The notes under the pieces were generated by a model that saw nothing but the letters and a program-made list of their open reading frames with translations, was not told the origin of the DNA and did no database searches. From positions 1 to 33,529 of the forward strand of contig ONMI01000017.1 in NCBI GenBank assembly GCA_900318915.1: a stretch of 33,529 nucleotides of DNA. Reading direction: 5' to 3'. Position numbers and translations under genes: made by a program. Shown piece after piece: positions 1 through 8,460 of the stretch (the stretch's first letter is position 1; each line of letters begins with the position of its first letter). The DNA comes from an uncultured Prevotellaceae bacterium (GTDB taxonomy: Bacteria > Bacteroidota > Bacteroidia > Bacteroidales > Bacteroidaceae).

Positions 1-566
1 CGGTCGCCGCCGGCGTTCTGACCCTTGCCGGCATAGAGTATGAGCAACTGGTCCACATAGCCGTCGCCGTCCCAGTCGTAGACAGGCCATTCCACCTCTT
101 CTTCCTTCAGCACTTCCATGATGTCGTTCACAAGATACTGCGAGTTCTCATCGTCGGCGCTCGTGCTCCTGTATCTGGAACGGGGCTGGTCGAGCGAGAT
201 GTGATACAGGTCGAAGGTGGGACGGAACTGACCGTAGCTCTGGTCGGTGAAGTAGTCGCGCACAGAACCGAAAAATGGCTCTTCCACCAGACCCTCGGTG
301 TTGAATATCTTCTCCCATTGTGCCAGCGGCTCCTCGGCCGTAAAGGCCTGGTCGTTGAAGTTCACCAGCACGGTCAACTGCCGCCGGTCGCCTATGTAGT
401 GGTCGTCCGGTGTCGTGCGCCGCACCTTCAGACTGCCGCCGCCCGCCGCGCCTTCACGCAGCATGGGACGGCAACCGCGGACCCGTGGGCCGTCATCGGC
501 ATGGGCCGACAGGTATCCCATCGACAAAAACAGCGCTGCTGCCAGAAATGTCCGTAATATCCTCAT
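1..566 (-). CDS. Secreted M6-family (immune inhibitor A-like) metallopeptidase, 5' part only
   Basis: The frame opens at an ATG at 566 and runs off the left edge without a stop, giving 188 codons. The first about 22 residues form a Sec signal peptide (basic start, hydrophobic core FLAAALFL, then SAHAD), so the product is exported. It continues with RQLTVLVNFND, a segment FNTEG...GSVRDYFTDQSYGQF, and DWDGDGYVDQLLILYAGKG, the usual layout of the N-terminal half of M6 peptidases, where the asp-rich DxDGDG motif precedes the catalytic region. The zinc motif HExxH would lie beyond the edge, so catalytic competence cannot be judged. It is codirectional with fbp, separated by a 138-bp spacer that is mostly an 11-bp repeat array. 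No TAnnTTTG box is visible in front of it. Confidence 0.8.
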   Translation of the reverse strand, partial: MRILRTFLAAALFLSMGYLSAHADDGPRVRGCRPMLREGAAGGGSLKVRRTTPDDHYIGDRRQLTVLVNFNDQAFTAEEPLAQWEKIFNTEGLVEEPFFGSVRDYFTDQSYGQFRPTFDLYHISLDQPRSRYRSTSADDENSQYLVNDIMEVLKEEEVEWPVYDWDGDGYVDQLLILYAGKGQNAGGD

Positions 567-590
567 ATCCGTTTTTTAATAATTGTCCAA

Positions 591-700
591 TATCTACAAA
601 TGTCCCATTAACTCCCCTTTAATCACCCACAAATGTCCCTTTAACTTCCCTTTAACTTCCCTTTAACTTCCTTTTAACTCCCCTTTTACTCCCCTTCAGA
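591..700 (-). repeat. 11-bp phased tandem array, copy 1 (10 units)
   Basis: These 110 bp divide exactly into ten 11-mers with no slip. On the plus strand the common unit is TTCCCTTTAAC, with a variant GTCCCTTTAAC and a distinct spacer unit CACCCACAAAT (624-634; a degenerate copy at 591-601). The minus strand, which is the transcript strand of both flanking genes, is purine-rich (GTTAAAGGGAA). The array ends 4 nt from the fbp stop codon. The 19-mer AATCACCCACAAATGTCCC at 621-639 recurs exactly at 11476 and 11553. There are no unique spacers, so it is not a CRISPR. Function unknown. Confidence 0.9.
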
Positions 701-704
701 AAGC

Positions 705-2699
705 CTATTTCTTCCTGTCGCTCTGCGTCAGGAGTCCGTGGCGGTAGCCGTAGAGCAGGCGCTGAAGGTCGGCTATCTGCCGCTTGATGTCCTTGCCTAT
801 ATCGGTGTCGGCCACCAGCATGCGGTGCGACGACATCTCCACTATCTGGCGAGTGCTCTTGATGTCGGTGCAGCGCGTGATGGCGTCCTCGGCGCTCGTG
901 AACGGCTCGTGCTGCACCAGCTCAAATCCGCGACTGTGGTACACAAGGGTGTAGCCGGCTATGCCGGTCTCGGCATGGTAGGCCTGGGAGAAACCGCCGT
1001 CAATCACCATCAGACGGCCGTTGGCCTTGATAGGATTCTCACCGGTCTTCACATGCACGGGCACATGGCCGTTGATGATGTGACGGTTCTCACCTTCCAC
1101 ACCGAAGGCGTCGAGTATCTTGTCGCATATCTCGGCGTTGTCGCGCAGTTTGTAGTAGTAGCCTTTCTCTTCCTTGTGCGTCTCTTTCTCGTTCAGGAAG
1201 TAACGCTCAAAGGTGGCCATCTTCGACTTGTCGAAAAGGGGTGAGTCGGGACCGCACCACAGATAGAGGAAGTAGTCGATGTAGTTGCGCTTGTCGTCGG
1301 GATTGGTGTCGGTCTGGAAGGCGCTGCGTATCATCATACCCACGGTGTGCATCAGCTCCTTGCCCTTGTAGCGCTGGCCGTTGCCTACCTCCACCTCACG
1401 CAGACTGCCGTCGGCCTCCAGGGGCACAGAGGCGTGGAAGAGCAGGTTGTCGTTGTATACGGCATACATGCAGCCGTGGGTGCGGATAAGGTGCATGTGG
1501 CGCTGAAGCTTCTCGCATACCACAAACGAGCGGTGGAGCTTCTTCAGCAGGTCGACCTCGCCCTCGGTCAGACGGGTGGGGTCCTTGGGGTCGATGGTGG
1601 GGAAGTCGCAGCTCTTCATCACATATTCCTTGTCGCCAAGGGTCACGGTGCCGCGCTCGTAGTCCACCTTGTCGAGCAACAGACGGTCGGCCATCTTCCA
1701 TTCGGGATGACGGGAGATAATCTGCGACTCTACCTTGAACTGGATAATGGCTATGGCCTTGTGCATCTTGGCGGTCAACTGCACGGTCTTCTCGTCCATG
1801 TTCTTGTTCTCGCCGTTCAACTTGGGCTGAAACTCCAGGCAGGGGTCGTCGCCGTACTGCTCCATGGCAAAGGTGGCCAGGGGTACCAGGTTGATGCCGT
1901 AGCCCTCCTCGATGGTGGTGAGGTTGGCGTAGCGGAGCGACAGGCGGAGCACATTGCAGATGCAGGCGTCGTTGCCGGCGCAGGCACCCATCCACAATAT
2001 GTCGTGGTTGCCCCACTGGATGTCCCAGTTCTTGTAGTCCTTCATCGTGTCCATGATGAGGTGGGCGCCGGGACCGCGGTCGTAGATGTCGCCCAGAATA
2101 TGGAGCTGGTCTATCACAAGGTGATGGATCACATTGGCAATGGCGATGATGAAGGCGTCGGCACGGCCTATCGACACGATGGTGTCGATGATGGCGCGCA
2201 CGTAGGCGTGCTTGTCGGTGTCGTCGGTGCGCTCGTGAAGCAGCTCCTGGATGATATAGCTGAAGTCGGAGGGGAGAGCCTTGCGTACCTTCGAACGGGT
2301 GTACTTGCTCGATACGTCGCGCAGCACACGCACCAGCTGGTACAGGGTGATGTGATACCAGTCGGTCAGTTCGCTCTCGCGCTCCTTCACAATGGTCAAC
2401 TTCTGTTCGGGATAGTAGATGAGCGAGCACAGCTCCTTGATCTCCGACTCGCGGAGCTCATTGCCGAATATCTCGCGCACCTTGCGCTTGATGCTGCCCG
2501 AGGCATTGCGCAGCACATGCTTAAAGGCTTCGTACTCGCCGTGTATGTCGGCCAGAAAGTGCTCGGTGCCCTTCGGCAGGTTCAGGATGGCTTGAAGGTT
2601 GATAATCTCCGTGCTCGCATCGGCCACGGTGGGGAAGGTGTGCGAGAGGAGCTCCAGGTACCTCAGGTCATTGACGGTTTCTTGGTGTCGTTGGTTCAT
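705..2699 (-). CDS. fbp: Fructose-1,6-bisphosphatase, class III
   Basis: Hydrolyses fructose 1,6-bisphosphate to fructose 6-phosphate, the committed cytosolic step of gluconeogenesis. The 664-residue length is that of the class III (Firmicutes/Bacteroidetes) enzyme, which is built on a calcineurin-like metallophosphatase fold and unrelated to class I/II FBPases. Metal-site motifs are visible in order: LADIHGEYEAF near residue 48, GDIYDRGPGAH near 202, WGNHDILWMGA near 229, and NGHVPVHVKTGENP near 542, followed by VIDGGFSQAYH. The ATG at 2699 is chosen because the frame is closed just upstream. It is the last gene of the run that starts at hisH, 35 bp after the GT4-like gene, and no promoter box is visible in that gap. 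The 11-bp array begins immediately after its stop. Confidence 0.97.
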   Translation of the reverse strand: MNQRHQETVNDLRYLELLSHTFPTVADASTEIINLQAILNLPKGTEHFLADIHGEYEAFKHVLRNASGSIKRKVREIFGNELRESEIKELCSLIYYPEQKLTIVKERESELTDWYHITLYQLVRVLRDVSSKYTRSKVRKALPSDFSYIIQELLHERTDDTDKHAYVRAIIDTIVSIGRADAFIIAIANVIHHLVIDQLHILGDIYDRGPGAHLIMDTMKDYKNWDIQWGNHDILWMGACAGNDACICNVLRLSLRYANLTTIEEGYGINLVPLATFAMEQYGDDPCLEFQPKLNGENKNMDEKTVQLTAKMHKAIAIIQFKVESQIISRHPEWKMADRLLLDKVDYERGTVTLGDKEYVMKSCDFPTIDPKDPTRLTEGEVDLLKKLHRSFVVCEKLQRHMHLIRTHGCMYAVYNDNLLFHASVPLEADGSLREVEVGNGQRYKGKELMHTVGMMIRSAFQTDTNPDDKRNYIDYFLYLWCGPDSPLFDKSKMATFERYFLNEKETHKEEKGYYYKLRDNAEICDKILDAFGVEGENRHIINGHVPVHVKTGENPIKANGRLMVIDGGFSQAYHAETGIAGYTLVYHSRGFELVQHEPFTSAEDAITRCTDIKSTRQIVEMSSHRMLVADTDIGKDIKRQIADLQRLLYGYRHGLLTQSDRKK

Positions 2700-2734
2700 A
2701 ATTTAGATTCTGGTTAGGTTTTGTTATGTATTGT

Positions 2735-3991
2735 TTAGTAGGCTATCATGTATTGGCGCATACGCTCCGTGCCTGGGTCGTCAAGACGGTATACGGGCAT
2801 GAATCCTTCTTCCAGATACACTGTCTCGTAAAGCAACTGGCAGAGACGGCGAAGCAGGGTATGGATGCCCAACCGCTCGGCTGTCTCGCTCACGCGCTCC
2901 TCATCGTAGTCTTCATGGCGGAGCACATCGTAGAGGTCGCACAGGTGGCGCAGGCTGAGGGTCTTCCCTTCATAGTGGTGCTTGATGTTGAGCACCATCA
3001 CCAGCACTTTGCGCTCGGCCTCTTCATCGCGGTCCAGAAGCTCGTTCAGACGCTTGCGCATCTTGCGGTCTTCGGAGAGCAGCAGGTCGCTGGGCAAGGG
3101 CGACTTGTCACGGCGCAGACGGGAGGGGAAACGGTCCACTTGCTCGGCCTGAAGGTCGGGCAGACGGAGCTGCATGCGGTTCACACCCTCCTGAAGTATG
3201 TCGCTCACACCTTGGTCGTAGGAGTAGAGGTCGATGTAGCGCCAGGCAGTGGGCTTGATGCTGCGCAGGTTGAGTATCGATTCGGGGGGCAGTATCTGCT
3301 GGGGCATCTCGCGCGCCATGCCCACATGAAGCAGAGAGCTCAGCGCCTCGTCGCTGTTCACGTCCATCTGCCCAACGGCATCGCTGTCGAGTACCTTGCG
3401 GTACAGCAGCATGAGCTCATTGGCCAGCCGGTCGTAGTCTGATTCATTCTGGGCGTCAAAGTCTTCCATGAGTAGGGTGCGGGCGTTGAGCTTCTTCTCC
3501 GTGATGGCGCGGTACGAACTGCCGTCGGTCAGGTGAATGGCGCTGGCATGGCGGAGCATGGATTTCTGATAGGAGATCATCTTCCACATCTTCATGCCGT
3601 AGTCGGTCTGCTCCTCGTTCACCTCAAGCGAATAGAAAGGAGAGAGAATCACTTTGAAACCGCGCTTGCGCGACCAAAGGGCTATGCGAGAGCAGAGAAA
3701 ATTCCAACTGCCGTGTATGTGCACCACATCGGGCTTGATGGAGTAGAGCGTCTGGAGATAACGGCGCTGAAGGGCCAGAAGGGTGCTGCATTTCTTATAG
3801 AAGGGACGCCGCTCGCTGTCGTCAATCGAGTAGGTCGGTATGTTGGTCGACGGACCGGATGAGAGCGGGGCGTGGGTCACCAGATAGGTGTCGGCACGCT
3901 GACTCATCTTATAGAGCAGCATGTCGATGTATTGGGCGAAAGGTGATCCTGCTTCTACCTCAGGGGTGAAATGGAGTATCTTGAGTGCCAT
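2735..3991 (-). CDS. GT4-like N-terminal domain protein with unrelated helical C-terminus
   Basis: 418 residues. The first about 180 resemble the acceptor-side Rossmann domain of GT-B glycosyltransferases: ILHFTPEVEAGSPFAQYIDML at the start (compare the GT4 glycine-loop region) and PDVVHIHGSWNF near residue 90, the classic DVVHxH strand. After about residue 185 there is no recognisable GT-B nucleotide-sugar domain and no EX7E motif. The rest is charged and helical. One stretch, SLRHLCDLYDVL near 345, with the helices around it, recalls the C-terminal helices of the uncharacterised nucleotidyltransferase family NTP_transf_5 (PF14907); this is a pattern impression only. It lies between a GT2 gene and fbp with 35-bp gaps on both sides, which suggests a joint role with the GT2 protein. 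Activity as a glycosyltransferase is uncertain. Confidence 0.6.
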   Translation of the reverse strand: MALKILHFTPEVEAGSPFAQYIDMLLYKMSQRADTYLVTHAPLSSGPSTNIPTYSIDDSERRPFYKKCSTLLALQRRYLQTLYSIKPDVVHIHGSWNFLCSRIALWSRKRGFKVILSPFYSLEVNEEQTDYGMKMWKMISYQKSMLRHASAIHLTDGSSYRAITEKKLNARTLLMEDFDAQNESDYDRLANELMLLYRKVLDSDAVGQMDVNSDEALSSLLHVGMAREMPQQILPPESILNLRSIKPTAWRYIDLYSYDQGVSDILQEGVNRMQLRLPDLQAEQVDRFPSRLRRDKSPLPSDLLLSEDRKMRKRLNELLDRDEEAERKVLVMVLNIKHHYEGKTLSLRHLCDLYDVLRHEDYDEERVSETAERLGIHTLLRRLCQLLYETVYLEEGFMPVYRLDDPGTERMRQYMIAY

Positions 3992-4026
3992 TCTGTTTCT
4001 TCTTTTCTTGGTTTCTTACCGGATGA

Positions 4027-5169
4027 TTATACCTTCTGACTGATAAAGTCGCTCTTGTCGGCATACTCATAACGTATCATCGTGGCCAGACGGTGCCATA
4101 AGAGGGACAGCTCAAAGGGCACTATCTGATACCAACCGCAGTGGGCGCCCATCGCACGGCTGGCCCTACGGCCGATGACAGTGCGCAGCACCAGGGTGAG
4201 CACTAAGGATAAGATGCCCGCACCCAGCAGCAGCCACTCGTGGGTGAGGGCGCCGTAAGCAATGCCGCACAGCTCCAGCAGATAGGTCAGGTGCATGGAC
4301 AACTGGTCTACAAGGTACAGCGTTTGGTAGCGGTGGCCTTTTTCCAAATGCCGGCGCACTTCCTGGTAGTATACCTTGCGGTTCTGCCAAGTGCGCTTCG
4401 AGGGGGTGTCTTCCAGCAGCCAGGAGTCGGGCTCCATAGCGGTGACCGTACTGCCGCTGCGGCCGAATTTGTTCACCAGAAAGTCGTACTCGCCGATGGA
4501 GTATTTCAGATTGCCCTGAAAGCCGTAGCCCTCCAGAAACTCTTGCTTCCTGAAGGCCAACACGCTGCAGTTGGTGCGGTAGGGATAGCCTTGCTCCACA
4601 GAGCGCAGCAGGTAACAGGCGTTGTGCAGATGCTCAAAGCCCATCATGCGGGGGGCCTCGTCGTTGAAGTGGGTGTAGCCCAGCACCATGTTGGTGTGGC
4701 TGCCGCAGTGGCGCGACAATGACTCCAGCCAGTGCGAGCTCTCGGGCTTGCAGGCGGGGTCTACCATCACTACCCAGTCGTTCTTGGCGGCTTTCACACC
4801 TAAGGTGGCGCCAAGCTTGTTCTTGCTCATATAGCGCGAACTGGCGGGAATGAAGGTGCTGTACAACTTCTCCTGGTTGGCGTAGCGCTTCAGCACATTG
4901 CCGGTCTCATCGTCGGTCTTGTCGGCCACGACAATCACTTCGTACCCGGGTGCATACTCCTGGGTCAGAAAAATGGGGAGGTGCTCGTCGAGCGCCACGG
5001 GATTGCCGCGCGAAACCAGCAGTATGCTGATGCCGGGACCGTCGGCCGAAGGGCCTTCTTCACGCGGCGGGGTAGAGGGACGGCGGAACAGGGGGTTGAT
5101 GAAAGGGGTGGCGACACCAACCAACACCAGTACGGCCGATAGAATCAGTATAAGGGGACTAAAGGTCAT
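4027..5169 (-). CDS. Membrane-anchored family 2 glycosyltransferase
   Basis: 380 residues from the ATG at 5169, which overlaps the lysA stop as ATGA. A longer open frame reaching 5325 lies wholly inside lysA and is rejected. Residues about 4-22 form a transmembrane helix. A GT-A domain follows: ISILLVSRGN, YEVIVVADKTDD, then WVVMVDPACKP in the position of the DxD motif (here D-P-A, so the second aspartate is missing), GEYDFLV as the likely catalytic acidic motif, and KRTWQNRKVYYQE in the place of Q/RxxRW. Two C-terminal hydrophobic segments (about residues 295-335) suggest a membrane-bound, cytosol-facing enzyme using a nucleotide sugar. The substrate is unknown. Coupling to lysA is translational by overlap, but no metabolic link is evident. 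Confidence 0.8.
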   Translation of the reverse strand: MTFSPLILILSAVLVLVGVATPFINPLFRRPSTPPREEGPSADGPGISILLVSRGNPVALDEHLPIFLTQEYAPGYEVIVVADKTDDETGNVLKRYANQEKLYSTFIPASSRYMSKNKLGATLGVKAAKNDWVVMVDPACKPESSHWLESLSRHCGSHTNMVLGYTHFNDEAPRMMGFEHLHNACYLLRSVEQGYPYRTNCSVLAFRKQEFLEGYGFQGNLKYSIGEYDFLVNKFGRSGSTVTAMEPDSWLLEDTPSKRTWQNRKVYYQEVRRHLEKGHRYQTLYLVDQLSMHLTYLLELCGIAYGALTHEWLLLGAGILSLVLTLVLRTVIGRRASRAMGAHCGWYQIVPFELSLLWHRLATMIRYEYADKSDFISQKV

Positions 5170-6323
5170 AAGTCTTCTGTCAGATAACTGGGGGGAAGCT
5201 TGCGGCAGTTGTAGCACGACGCCATCGACTCGCCGTAGGCACCTGCACTGCGGATGGCAAGCAGGTCGCCGCGCTTCACATGACGCAGGTCTACTGCTTT
5301 CGCAAATACGTCGCTCGACTCGCATACCGGACCCACCACATCATAGGTCTCCATGGCGCCTTCGTCCTGGAGATTCTCTATCTGATGGTAGGCTTGGTAC
5401 AGGGCGGGACGGATTAGCTCGGTCATGCTTCCGTCTACAATGGCAAACTGCTTGGCCACACCTTGCTTCACATACAGCACACGGGTGATGAGAGAACCGC
5501 ACTGACCCACAATCGAACGGCCCAGCTCGAAGTGGAGGGTCTGACCCTCACGAAGCTCCAAATGGCGGGCATAGGTGGCGAAGTAGGACTTGAAATCGGG
5601 GATGGGCAACTTGTCGGGATAGTTGTAGTCTATGCCCAGACCGCCGCCCACGTTGATATGCTCTATCTTCACCTTGTTCTGCTCCAGATGGCGCTGAAGG
5701 TCGTTCACGCGGTTGCAGAGGGCTGCAAAATCGTCCATGCGGAGTATCTGCGAGCCGATATGGAAATGAAGACCCACCAGGTCGATGTGCTCCATGGCCA
5801 TGGCGGCACGCACGGCCTCGTCCATGTCGCAAAGGGCTATGCCGAACTTATTCTCGGCCAGACCTGTGGTGATCTTGGCGTGTGTGTGGGCCTTCACATC
5901 GGGATTGATGCGGAGCGCCACACGGGCAGTCTTCTCCTTGTGCGCGGCCAACTCGTTCAGTACTTCCAACTCGGCTATGCTCTCTACATTGAAGCAGAAG
6001 ATGTTCTTGTCCAAACCTAAGTTGATCTCCCAGTCGCTCTTGCCCACACCGGCATATACAATGCGGTGCTTGGGTATGCCGGCGCCAAGGGCGGCCAGAA
6101 TCTCGCCGCCGCTCACACAGTCGGCACCAAGACCTGACTGACCGATGATGTTCAGCAGGCGGGGGTTGGCGTTGGCCTTTACGGCATAGTGTACGCAGAA
6201 ACCTGCATGCTTCGACACTTCCTCCTGTATAGTGCGGATGGTGGCACGAAGCAGGTCGGTGTCGTAGTAGTAGAAGGGGGTGGTCAACTGGCGGAAGGCG
6301 TCTGTCGGAAATACGGTTCTCAT
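5166..6323 (-). CDS. lysA: Diaminopimelate decarboxylase
   Basis: PLP enzyme that decarboxylates meso-diaminopimelate to L-lysine, the last step of lysine synthesis. The 385 residues are slightly shorter than the E. coli enzyme, as is common in Bacteroidetes. Visible features: the PLP lysine K49 in HYAVKANANP, HFHIGS near 186-191, the glycine loop GGGLGIDY at 226-233, the substrate/dimer-interface motif GPVCESSD (C334) and GAYGESMASCYNCR near 361. The ATG at 6323 lies 16 bp after the lysC stop. lysC then lysA gives the first and last enzymes of the pathway in one unit. Its TGA overlaps the ATG of the GT2 gene. Confidence 0.97.
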   Translation of the reverse strand: MRTVFPTDAFRQLTTPFYYYDTDLLRATIRTIQEEVSKHAGFCVHYAVKANANPRLLNIIGQSGLGADCVSGGEILAALGAGIPKHRIVYAGVGKSDWEINLGLDKNIFCFNVESIAELEVLNELAAHKEKTARVALRINPDVKAHTHAKITTGLAENKFGIALCDMDEAVRAAMAMEHIDLVGLHFHIGSQILRMDDFAALCNRVNDLQRHLEQNKVKIEHINVGGGLGIDYNYPDKLPIPDFKSYFATYARHLELREGQTLHFELGRSIVGQCGSLITRVLYVKQGVAKQFAIVDGSMTELIRPALYQAYHQIENLQDEGAMETYDVVGPVCESSDVFAKAVDLRHVKRGDLLAIRSAGAYGESMASCYNCRKLPPSYLTEDL

Positions 6324-6339
6324 AAATGGGAAATGGGGG

Positions 6340-7659
6340 TTAGTGACCGAAAATCTCTTTGCTCAGATTCTGAAGGGCGCGCTTCTTGTCCTGCTCTTTC
6401 ACCAGGAACGAGATGTTGTAGTTGGACCCTCCGTATGATATCATGCGCACAGGGATGTCTTTCATCGCCTCGGTGGCCAGCGTCTCAAAGCCCAGATTGC
6501 TCCAGTCAAGGTCGCCCACAATGCAGATGATGCACATGTCGTTGTCCACAGTCACCGTGCCGTATTTCTTCAGCTCATCCACGATCTCCTGAAGATGGCT
6601 GCCGTTGTCTATCGTTACCGATACGCCGACCTCCGAGGTGCATACCATGTCAATCGGGGTCTGGTAACTCTCAAAAATCTCAAACACCTTGCGGAGGAAA
6701 CCGGTGGCCAAAAGCATGCGCGAACTCTTTATCTTGATGGCGATGATGTCGTCCTTCGCGGCGATGGCCTTGATGGTGCCGCGCATCGTCACATTGTCTA
6801 TGATGGTGCCGTCGGCGTCGGGGTCCAACGTGCTGAGCAGGCGAACGGGAATGCCGGCAAACTTGGCGGGCTGGATGCAGGTGGGATGGAGAATCTTGGC
6901 ACCGAAATAGGCCAGCTCGGCGGCCTCCTCGAAGTTCAGACGCTTCACCGACTCGGTCTTCTCCACTACGCGCGGGTCGTTGTTGTGCATGCCGTCGATG
7001 TCGGTCCATATCTGTATCTCCTCGGCATCGATGGCGGCGCCTATCAGCGACGCGGTGTAGTCGCTGCCGCCACGAAGCAGATTGTCTACCTCGCCGTAGG
7101 TGTTGCGGCAGATGAATCCTTGCGTGATGTATACCTGGTGACCGTCGTTGGCGTCCATCAGGGCATTGAGCTTCTTGCGGATATACTGGGAGTCGGGCTC
7201 GGCGTTCTTGTCCGTACGCATGAAGTCAAGAGCCGACAGCAGCACACAGTCGATGCCTTGCTCCTGCATGTAGTTGTACATCATGTGGGTGCTCAAAATC
7301 TCGCCCTGTGCCACAATGCTCTTCTGCTCAAAACTCGTGAACAGGTCTTTGGTGAAACTGCGCAGATAGTCAAACTCCTCATGCATGAATTGTATGGTCT
7401 CTTTCTTGTAGTCCTCGTTGGTGTACAGCTCCTCTGCGTGCGACAGATATTTGCGCTCCAACTGGTTGATGGTCTCGTTGGCACCGTCGGGGTTCTTCTT
7501 AAACAGATAGTCGCTTATCTCAAGAAGGGTGTTGGTAGTGCCCGACATGGCTGAAAGCACCAGAAAAGTGGGCTCGCCGGAACGGGTAACCAAGCCGGCC
7601 ACTTTCTTTATTCTCTCGGGAGAACCGACGGAGGTGCCGCCGAATTTCATTACTTTCAT
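6340..7659 (-). CDS. lysC: Aspartate kinase (monofunctional)
   Basis: Phosphorylates L-aspartate, the entry to lysine, diaminopimelate, threonine and methionine synthesis. 439 residues: an N-terminal amino-acid kinase domain opening with KVMKFGGTSVGSPERI, RGGSDYTASLIGAAI near 195 and the nucleotide/aspartate region IWTDIDGMHNNDPRVV near 217; then two C-terminal ACT regions, the last containing SEVGVSVTIDN and VRMISYGGSNYNISFLV, as in lysine-sensitive LysC. There is no homoserine dehydrogenase domain, so it is not a ThrA-type fusion. It starts 23 bp after the ftsE stop and precedes lysA. Feedback inhibition through the ACT domains is expected from the family and not shown here. Confidence 0.97.
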   Translation of the reverse strand: MKVMKFGGTSVGSPERIKKVAGLVTRSGEPTFLVLSAMSGTTNTLLEISDYLFKKNPDGANETINQLERKYLSHAEELYTNEDYKKETIQFMHEEFDYLRSFTKDLFTSFEQKSIVAQGEILSTHMMYNYMQEQGIDCVLLSALDFMRTDKNAEPDSQYIRKKLNALMDANDGHQVYITQGFICRNTYGEVDNLLRGGSDYTASLIGAAIDAEEIQIWTDIDGMHNNDPRVVEKTESVKRLNFEEAAELAYFGAKILHPTCIQPAKFAGIPVRLLSTLDPDADGTIIDNVTMRGTIKAIAAKDDIIAIKIKSSRMLLATGFLRKVFEIFESYQTPIDMVCTSEVGVSVTIDNGSHLQEIVDELKKYGTVTVDNDMCIICIVGDLDWSNLGFETLATEAMKDIPVRMISYGGSNYNISFLVKEQDKKRALQNLSKEIFGH

Positions 7660-7682
7660 ATCTTCGTCTTTTTTTCGTTGGT

Positions 7683-8393
7683 TTATTCTGCTTTGCTGTC
7701 TTCGGTCAGGTCCATCTGACGGTACTCGTGGGTCACCTCGGTCATCTTGCCGTCCTTGCAGCGGAACACGGTGCCGGGAAACTCGTCGAGCAGCTGGATG
7801 TTGTGCGTCGTCATCACAACCGAGGTGCCGCGCTTGCTGATGTCCTGGAGAAGACTTACGATGTGGCGCGCCGTCTCAAGGTCCAGGTTGCCCGTGGGCT
7901 CGTCGGCAATGATAATCTTGGGCTCGTTCAGCAGCGCGCGGGCTATCGCTATGTGCTGCTGCTCGCCGCCAGAAAGCTCATGGGGCATCTTGTCGAGCTT
8001 GTCGAGCATGCCTACCTTTTCCAGCACGGCCTCTATACGCTCCGTACGCTCCTTGCGGCTCTTCCAACCGGTGGCCTTCAGCACAAATTCCAGATTGCGG
8101 CGCACGGTGCGGTCGTGGAGCAACTGGAAGTCCTGGAAGATGATGCCCATCTGCTTGCGAAGGGCGGGCACGTCCTTGCGCTTGATGTTGCTGATGTCCA
8201 CACCCAGCACTTCTGCTTTCTCCGGGTGGTCATGGTCCAACTCGCAGTAGATGGTTTTCAGAAGCGAGCTCTTGCCGGCTCCTACCTTGCCTATGATATA
8301 CACGAAGTCGCCTTCTTTCACCTGGAAGGTGACATCCGTCAGAACGGCTTGGTTCTCTTGGTTCACATTGACATTCTTGTAGTCTATCAGCAT
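7683..8393 (-). CDS. ftsE: FtsE-type ABC transporter ATP-binding protein
   Basis: 236-residue ABC ATPase. Walker A GKVGAGKS at 35-42, Q-loop FQDFQ near 86-90, signature LSGGEQQ at 140-146, Walker B IIIADEPT at 160-167, D-loop and H-loop (MTTHN) present. The signature is followed by H147 where FtsE usually has R; this is a mild departure. FtsE pairs with the membrane protein FtsX at the divisome to control peptidoglycan hydrolases, but no ftsX is next to it here, so the assignment against other LolD/MacB-like ATPases rests on overall similarity and length. It is embedded between hisIE (67-bp gap) and lysC (23-bp gap) and probably shares their transcript. Confidence 0.8.
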   Translation of the reverse strand: MLIDYKNVNVNQENQAVLTDVTFQVKEGDFVYIIGKVGAGKSSLLKTIYCELDHDHPEKAEVLGVDISNIKRKDVPALRKQMGIIFQDFQLLHDRTVRRNLEFVLKATGWKSRKERTERIEAVLEKVGMLDKLDKMPHELSGGEQQHIAIARALLNEPKIIIADEPTGNLDLETARHIVSLLQDISKRGTSVVMTTHNIQLLDEFPGTVFRCKDGKMTEVTHEYRQMDLTEDSKAE

Positions 8394-8460
8394 GTCTTGT
8401 ATCGTTTTTTATGATTTGTATTCTAATTGGGGAGGGGACTTCCTACGGGGGCGCCCTCAA

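Noticed and set aside
591-700. CRISPR array (also considered at 11446-11677 and 31451-31504)
   Set aside because: Units are directly adjacent 9- or 11-mers with no unique spacers, and no cas gene is present.
1347-2717. 456-codon plus-strand open frame
   Set aside because: Fully antisense to fbp, which has all family motifs; composition is that of a shadow frame in GC-rich coding DNA.
5170-5325. 52-codon N-terminal extension of the GT2 gene
   Set aside because: Lies entirely within lysA, is Arg/Cys-rich and lacks family sequence; the ATG in the ATGA overlap is followed directly by the membrane anchor.
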